A stretch of 64,000 nucleotides of DNA, from NCBI GenBank assembly GCA_047967505.1, contig CM106539.1. One strand, 5' to 3'. Source of the DNA: Dipteris shenzhenensis (taxonomy: Eukaryota > Polypodiophyta > Polypodiopsida > Gleicheniales). Positions 58,341-64,000 of the stretch are shown here, one piece after another; positions within the stretch are counted from its first letter, which is position 1, and each line of letters starts with the position of its first letter. A model generated the notes under the pieces. It saw nothing but the letters and a program-made list of their open reading frames with translations. It was not told the origin of the DNA and did not search any database. Made by a program: the position numbers and the translations under genes.

Positions 58341-60038
58341 ATCTGTGTGTTTCATATATATTCATTGCTCACTCTTTCTTTTTTCATTGGTTTCACTATG
58401 TCTACTACAATGGTAAAATCTAAAACATTTGTTGGCAATTTTGAATATATGAGAGTAGCTCACCTTTTGGAGCAATCGGCGGTCCGATTATGTCAAGATT
58501 GCAGAGAAATTTAAGATTTTTGGAAAAGCAAAGTTTATATTGCAAAATGTTACTTGCAAGAAGAACACCCAACCTATTACAAGTGCTCAATATGCTTGAC
58601 ATCAAAATAATCGTGCCCATTGAAGACTTATCATAGCTTGGAGCCTACCTTTCCCATGTCTTTAGTGCTCATATCCAACACATCAGTTATGACAACCAGG
58701 AATCATTACCAACGTTTTCTATATGGGCTTGCAAGTTTCCTTAAGTTTTACCACTAGTGTTTATATGTATTTTGTCATGTTGTCCAAGTTATTGGGACTT
58801 TAACAGTGACGGGCATTAACTTAGCCTTATATGAGAACACATGCGGGATTTTCAAGGGAACCAAGATATCGAGAGATGGATAATGTCTTCTGCTTATCTT
58901 GTGACAAAACATCTTCCCTCATAAATATCCTCAACCCCTCATAACAACAGTTGATGGGGCGATGAGTGATGTCACTTTGAAGGCTGTGATTGTCGACAAA
59001 GTTTTAAGGCTTCCTCGACCATTTTTGGATTTGATTCATGGAAATACATCTTTATTGAAGTCATACTTGTTCAGTAAAAAGGTGGAAGGGCGTTTCTTAA
59101 CAAACAACTTCAGTTGTGTGACCGGTTTTATTGCTCTTGCTACCGAAGAAGCTACTTAGGGCATGCAACTATTGTAATCAGAAGTCTAGTTAGTAGAGTT
59201 CAATGAGACATGTGCTTGCAAAGATGCACTTTCTACATAATGCATGCTTTCTAGTAAAGAGTTATGTGGAGTGTATGCTTTTTCAATTTGAAGTGTGTAG
59301 CCAAGTCCCTTGCATTGCAAAATTTCTATAGCACAGCTTGCTTCTCGCTCCAAGAATAGAATGGACAATATGGGAATAGAAAAAAATAGCTTCATTGATG
59401 TGGACTTTATAGAAAACTACCCAAACAGTAGGTGTGTTTTATTGTGGATATCTTATCTCCTTTACTTTCACATATCACCTCGTTCTTTAAAAGCTTCCAT
59501 ATGTCCAAAAGTGAAGGATTTGATAGCATAAAAAACATTAAGCTTCGTTGAATGGAAGAGCCGTTTTCACAATCCATTATTTGAGAGCATCTATCCAGGA
59601 GTTCAAGATCTTGAAAGATTTCTTCATTGCATAGGAAGATGAAGGTTTCATGCTTAAACCTTTTGATTCATTTGCATTGTCCGCATTAGTGGCAACATAT
59701 GCATTTAAAATTGAGCTATTTCTTGAGAGCAATAACAAGATTGATAAAATTTGCGAGTATTGCAATTGTAATAGTGGGAGCTCAACCATGCATGCAAATG
59801 TTAATCCAAAATTCACCTATGACCATTTCTCCATGTAAGTTTGTCGACCATGTACCCAAAAGAAGATGATGGGCTCTAAACATGGATGAATGCTTAAAGA
59901 AGTTTGTGCTCAAAGAAGGTCAAACAAAATGTACTAACTAGTATTAGAGAGTATATGCAAGAAGCTTTTCCTTCTTACGACATATCAATTTTGACTATCA
60001 GACGCAAGGTTCCAAAACTGAAATGAGCTAGGGACGGC
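58341..60038 (+). pseudogene. decayed continuation of the Helitron/RPA region
   Basis: Short broken frames follow, such as 58,962-59,159 (DKVLRLPRPFLDLIHGNTSL) and 59,650-59,838 (a Cys pair in ICEYCNCNSG, like the C-terminal zinc ribbon of RPA1). Stops and frame changes are frequent. I cannot define an exon structure. Confidence 0.35.
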
Positions 60039-60267
60039 ATGATTGCTGAAAGAAATGAGGAGTTACAAGCTTCTAAGCCAAAAGCTTCTTCTTCGATGGC
60101 AATTGTTCAAATGAAACAAAAGGAAGGAATTTCCATCGACAAGTTCTTGCAAATGTTTGCGCGTTGCTTACATCAAGTACATAAATATATCAAAAACATC
60201 AAAGACACACCATCATATGATTGCTTTTGTTGTGAAAGAATGCTTTTTAAGAAACAAACAATACACC
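60039..60267 (+). pseudogene. Helitron N-terminal region, upstream part
   Basis: An open frame of 76 residues up to the MITE, ending YDCFCCERMLFKKQ. A CxxC pair followed by LLFK/FFK is the first zinc-binding pair at the start of the Helitron Rep region. The frame resumes after the MITE at 60,522. Confidence 0.6.
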
Positions 60268-60513
60268 CTTGGGGGGGTCACTGTGTATAAACTCTCTATA
60301 TCACATGCGTTCAAGGCTTATTTGTAAAATCCCTTATCTGTAGATTTTTCATTAATAAAATGTACCCTTTTTCTATTCAAATCTATATTTTTTTCTAAAT
60401 TCATTTTACAAAATTCCCATATGTAAGTTAAATTCTGTAAATTTTAGAAATTAAAAATATCCTTCTGTTGAACTCATGTGATAGGGTTACATAAGATGAG
60501 TGACCCCCTCGAG
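60268..60513. mobile_element. 246-bp MITE inserted in the Helitron frame
   Basis: It starts CTTGGGGGGGTCACT and ends GAGTGACCCCCTCGAG, with flanking aatacacc (60,260-60,267) and aatacatt (60,514-60,521), an 8-bp TSD with two changes. CACATG/CATGTG variants of the CACGTG site lie about 33 bp inside the ends. The length equals the MITE at 23.0 kb exactly. Helitron coding similarity continues in phase on both sides once the MITE and one TSD are set aside. Confidence 0.9.
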
Positions 60514-60521
60514 AATACATT

Positions 60522-62735
60522 TTAACAAGGCAACATTTGAATGGGTCCAAGAAAAAAGAAAAGATAGAAATGTTGAATTTATAGAAAAGCACTACACAAT
60601 ATGTCACAAATGCAAGAAAGCAATAAAAGGGAATGTTGTTTGCAAAATTTTCACCCCTGTAAATATATCACTAAATGCACCATTGCCCGTAGTGTGTATG
60701 TTGAATGATGTAGAGGAACGTTTGGTTTCTTTTGCCCAAATCAGAGAAATGACTTTCAATGGTCAAATGGGCATTACTGGAAGTATTGTTAATGTGCTAG
60801 CAGATACGAATAAGATACAACGAGTTTTACCACGTTTCTTAGATGGTGATCATGCCATAATTGTTAAAATCAAAAGAAAAATGAAATACAAATAAACTTT
60901 TGCAATGGGCAAAGTTCGGCCATACACTCTTATGAAAGCATTGAAACTACTTGTCAGATACACCATTGTATAAATCTAATAGCGTCACTATAAACAACAA
61001 TTAGTACAAAGATGTGCTTGTGATAACATCATCACAAATGAATTCTTCTGTAGGTGAATATGAAAACAATGACAATCTCATGGAGGAAGATGAAATAGAA
61101 ATAGACACATTGATACATAACTTGGTTGTTATAGAACAAGTTATAGATTTTGAGACACAAGCTATTTATGTGCCGTCCCCTTTGAAAATCTAAAACCATT
61201 AGGTATCTTCAAAGATGAGCATAGTGAGGAGCTAAATTTCCCATCATTTATTTTGGGTTTCCACGAGCAGTTCACAATAGCAAACTAGCATATTTGGATA
61301 TAATAAAGTGGGAAACAACACACAAGTCATTAAAATTCTCTCATAATATTGCAAATGTTTTTTTAAAAGCGTTAAAGGCTTTGATCCACCAAGTGATGCA
61401 ATCTATATGGGTGCGCTTAAGAAAAGGCATGCTAAAGAACAGGTTGCTATGTGCACGAGATGTCAAAAATAACACCAACATTGAACAAGTACTGAAAACA
61501 AGAATAGGATATTGGGACTTTGAAACCCTTTGCACTTCCCTCGACCATAAGAAAAGTCTACGCAAAGAGGCAGTTGCAATGATGCATCAATTAGGACAAC
61601 CATGCTTCTTTGTTACCTTCTCATGTGCCGAGCATATGTGGGAGCCTTTGGTCAACACCCTCAAAACAACATACAACAAAGGGGCATTATAAAACACTCA
61701 AGTGTAAGATGTAGCAGGCGTCATGCAGCTAGTTAGACAAAACCCTATATTGTGTGCGGGATATTACACACACAAATTACAAAATATGATACAGCTACTA
61801 TGAAATGACAAATCTATACTTGGCGGCATTGTTGATTGCTTGTTTGTAAGATAATTTCAATAGCCAACACGAGCATGGGATTTTATGGGTTGAAGAAGCA
61901 CCAAAATTTTATTCGAGCAGTCAAAACGAGGTAATAGCATTTGTGGATGAGCACGTGATGTGCAACAAGGATTTGTTAAATGGAAACATGAAGAAAATCA
62001 TAAATGCACAGGCATACAAGAACGTGTCTGAAGGGGCAATGAAGGTTTTGTAGATTTTGCTATCCCCAGCTGCCATTGCATGCAACAATGATACTCAGTA
62101 GACTAGACCATGTTGACAGCAACAAGTACAAGGAAAGCCTCCTTTGCATTTGCCAACAAATACAAAATATTGACACAAGAATGAGCACACCCTTCTTCCA
62201 TTGGTTGGTTGCTTTACATGTCAATGTGGAAACATATATCCTTTCATTGAGAGCTTCAATAACAAAACCAACGTTATTCTTAAAATGTGAACGAAAGGAT
62301 ATCTTCATGAATGCATTCAATAAGAAGATTAGCTTCCTGTGGCAATCAAATATGGATATATAGTTCACCATGGACGTGCCATATGCTACTGCGTCTTATT
62401 GCCCTTCATACATCACAAAGATGGATATCACAATTACAAAATCGATGTGAGATACGTTGACTGCATGCATACAAAAAAACAATCCCACACAAGAGAGATT
62501 GAGGAAAATGCAGAATGCTTTTCTGCATGCCACAAATGAGTACACAACTTGTGGCATTTATCACTTTATCCCTACCCTTACATAGGTCCACCAGGGACTT
62601 CCAATTCATTAATACAAATGAAATAGGCAAAAGGGCATTCATTCTAAACCGTAAAGAACAGCTACAAGTGCTTGACAATGACTCGACTAACATTTCTTGC
62701 CAAATAATTATTAACAAATGGGAGGTAGCAAGCTA
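60522..62735 (+). pseudogene. Helitron Rep N-terminal region (Helitron_like_N), degenerate
   Basis: Ordered fragments: TICHKCKKAIKGN (second zinc pair), LNDVEERLVSFAQI and GQMGITGSIVNVLAD (60,522-60,895), then FKDEHSEELNFPSF near 61,215, YLDIIKWETT (61,290), LRKEAVAMMHQLGQPCFFVT and CAEHMWEPLV (to 61,692; the Helitron_like_N core), DEHVMCN near 61,945, AIKYGYIVHHGRAIC near 62,340 and STRDFQFINT near 62,590. Order and motifs match the N-terminal half of Helitron RepHel proteins, which nick DNA for rolling-circle transposition. The HUH nuclease and helicase proper are not seen. Many stops and frame changes. Confidence 0.75.
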
Positions 62736-62757
62736 AGGGTGTCCACTTGCGGGGGAG

Positions 62758-63445
62758 TGTGACACCCCCTCGAGTGAAAATACAAGGGTTTTGCTTCGGT
62801 GTAAAATACCTCGATCGAGGTATCATCTCCAATGAAATTGGCACACGTGGACATTCGAACCAAGCAAATACGTCGATCGAGGTCTTCCATTTTAATCCAC
62901 TGAATTGAGCCTGTACCTTGATCGAGGTATCGTGGCAAGACAACTATACCTCGATCGAGGTATCGTGGCAAGTCCACATACCTCGATCAAGGTATCATGG
63001 ATAGATGACATGTGTCATGTCAAATACCACAATCAAGGTATGTGGCATCCGACATGGTAGTTGGAATACCTCGATCGAGGTACTGTGGTAAGTCCACATA
63101 CCTCGATCGTGGTATGCTCAACCGATGACAGGGCGGCATGTCAAATACCACGATTGAGGTATGTGGCATCCGACATGTTATTCAACATACTGTGCTAGCA
63201 GCTGACATACCTCGATCGAGGTATCGTGGCATGTCCAATACCTCGATCATGGTATGCTGGACCGATGAGGTATGTGGCATGTCAAATATGTGGCATGTCA
63301 AATACCATGATCGAGGTATGTCGCATGTCATATACCACGATCGAGGTATGTGGCATCGCACGTGGTATGCTGGACCGATGAGGTATGTGGCATGTCAAAT
63401 ACCACGATCGAGGTACATGGCATCAGCATACCTCGATCGTGGTAT
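62758..63445. repeat. array of about 15 palindromes related to ATACCTCGATCGAGGTAT
   Basis: The 18-bp perfect palindrome or one- to three-base variants occur near 62,810, 62,871, 62,917, 62,946, 62,979, 63,025, 63,066, 63,099, 63,146, 63,208, 63,239, 63,302, 63,332, 63,404 and 63,430, at intervals of about 30-60 bp. Variants change CTCGATCGAG to CACGATCGAG or CTCGATCGTG. Spacers carry gtggcatgtcaaa and gctggaccgatgagg. The left border reads gcgggggag|TGTGACACCCCC, which looks like a purine tract followed by an LTR start. The array ends about 100 bp before a TATA box. Confidence 0.92.
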
Positions 63446-63543
63446 TTTGAAGCACTTTCTTACCTGATAAAAATAACAAAAGGAAAAAAGAGGAAGCACT
63501 TTCTTACCGGGAAAAGTCCCACTTGGTGTTTCGTGGATTGGCC

Positions 63544-63553
63544 CTATAAAAGA
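63544..63553 (+). promoter_or_regulatory. TATA box downstream of the palindrome array
   Basis: cctataaaag matches the plant TATA consensus well. Transcription would start near 63,575. A purine-rich leader follows, ending in a consensus donor at 63,700 (agag|gtgagt). Confidence 0.65.
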
Positions 63554-63574
63554 GAGGAAACATACCATTTTTCT

Positions 63575-64000
63575 AATAACTAGTTAGAGGAAGGAGGAGT
63601 TTGAAGAAGCAACTTTTCAAAGGGATTGGATTGAGGAGACAAGCATAAGCCTACAAACAAGGAGAAAGAGGAGGAAGAGAAATACCAAAAAGAGAAGAGG
63701 TGAGTCTTCTTTCTTTCACCAAATCTCTTTTTTTGTCCTTAACCTCTGAAAATCAAGCATGAAAATCAGCACATGGGCTTAGCAATGCAAGGAGAAACAT
63801 GGTTTAACACTCACAAAATGAAATATCACAAAAAATGAACCTACATTGCTTAAAGAGACACATCTTCTTGAAAATTTTCCTTTCACACAAGCAGAGAGGG
63901 AGAAGGGTGGAGAGGGAACACAAGTGTTGCGAGAGGGGCTGGGTGTGGGGAATAGAAAGGAGGAAGGTGAGGTCATCAAATATAAGGTGGAAGGAGAGAT
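63575..64000 (+). other. putative 5' leader, splice donor and start of an intron
   Basis: Bases 63,575-63,699 are purine-rich leader without ATG-led coding. GTGAGT at 63,700 opens a probable intron that runs beyond the window. The last 120 bp (63,890-64,000) are GA-rich. No coding sequence is present. If the stretch is an LTR this would be its R and U5 region. Confidence 0.4.

Noticed and set aside
62758-63445. CRISPR-like array
   Set aside because: Palindromes are spaced irregularly, the spacers are themselves repetitive, and the context is a plant genome.
1-64000. tRNA or rRNA genes
   Set aside because: No tRNA-like A/B boxes or rRNA stretches were recognised by eye; the tRNA-Met matches found are only primer-binding sites of LTR elements.

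Overview
The window looks like plant nuclear DNA made almost entirely of nested mobile elements and satellite. Evidence for a plant: (TTTAGGG)-like repeats, Ty1/copia elements whose primer-binding sites match initiator tRNA-Met, a Ty3/gypsy chromovirus with a chromodomain, CACTA TNP2 transposases, a Helitron with an RPA-like protein, GT-AG introns, and an exon of an LHT-type amino-acid transporter. I cannot name the species. I see no certain intact host gene and no RNA gene. All homology calls are from recalled family motifs, not searches.

Layout. 1-4.2 kb: remains of two copia elements, one LTR per orientation, carrying telomere-like motifs; the minus-strand element has lost protease and integrase. 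4.2-13.4 kb: CACTA pieces (two TNP2 copies facing each other and an En/Spm-like second gene with subterminal palindromes) mixed with a decayed chromovirus whose gag (13.0-13.4 kb) and pol (5.9-8.8 kb) lie on either side of CACTA DNA. 13.5-14.6 kb: an unrecognised ORF. 14.8-26.7 kb: an 11.9 kb satellite of about 182-bp monomers in trimeric higher-order repeats, with a nested 1638-bp period and one 246-bp MITE inside. 26.9-36.5 kb: purine-rich low-complexity DNA split by a very young copia element (identical 170-bp LTRs, 5-bp target duplication).

38,227-50,866 is the most interesting object: a 12,640-bp DNA transposon with terminal inverted repeats starting CTCGGGGGGGTCACT and a perfect 8-bp target duplication (gtcacaaa). 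It holds a P/THAP9-like DDE transposase gene (now frameshifted), a divergently transcribed zinc-finger/AT-hook gene, a TTF-type zinc-finger gene, a tandem repeat array, a captured LHT transporter exon and a solo LTR. The two 246-bp MITEs (23.0 and 60.3 kb) share its termini and appear to be its non-autonomous derivatives. It interrupts an unrecognised multi-exon coding region at 37.6-53.8 kb.

54.0-57.0 kb: a third CACTA TNP2 fragment joined to the gag end of an LTR element with a 1.2-kb LTR. 57.6-62.7 kb: a decayed Helitron (RPA-like OB folds, then the Helitron N-terminal domain), itself hit by a MITE. 62.8-63.7 kb: about 15 copies of a palindrome related to ATACCTCGATCGAGGTAT just upstream of a TATA box and a leader ending in a splice donor, which may be a mobile-element promoter or LTR.
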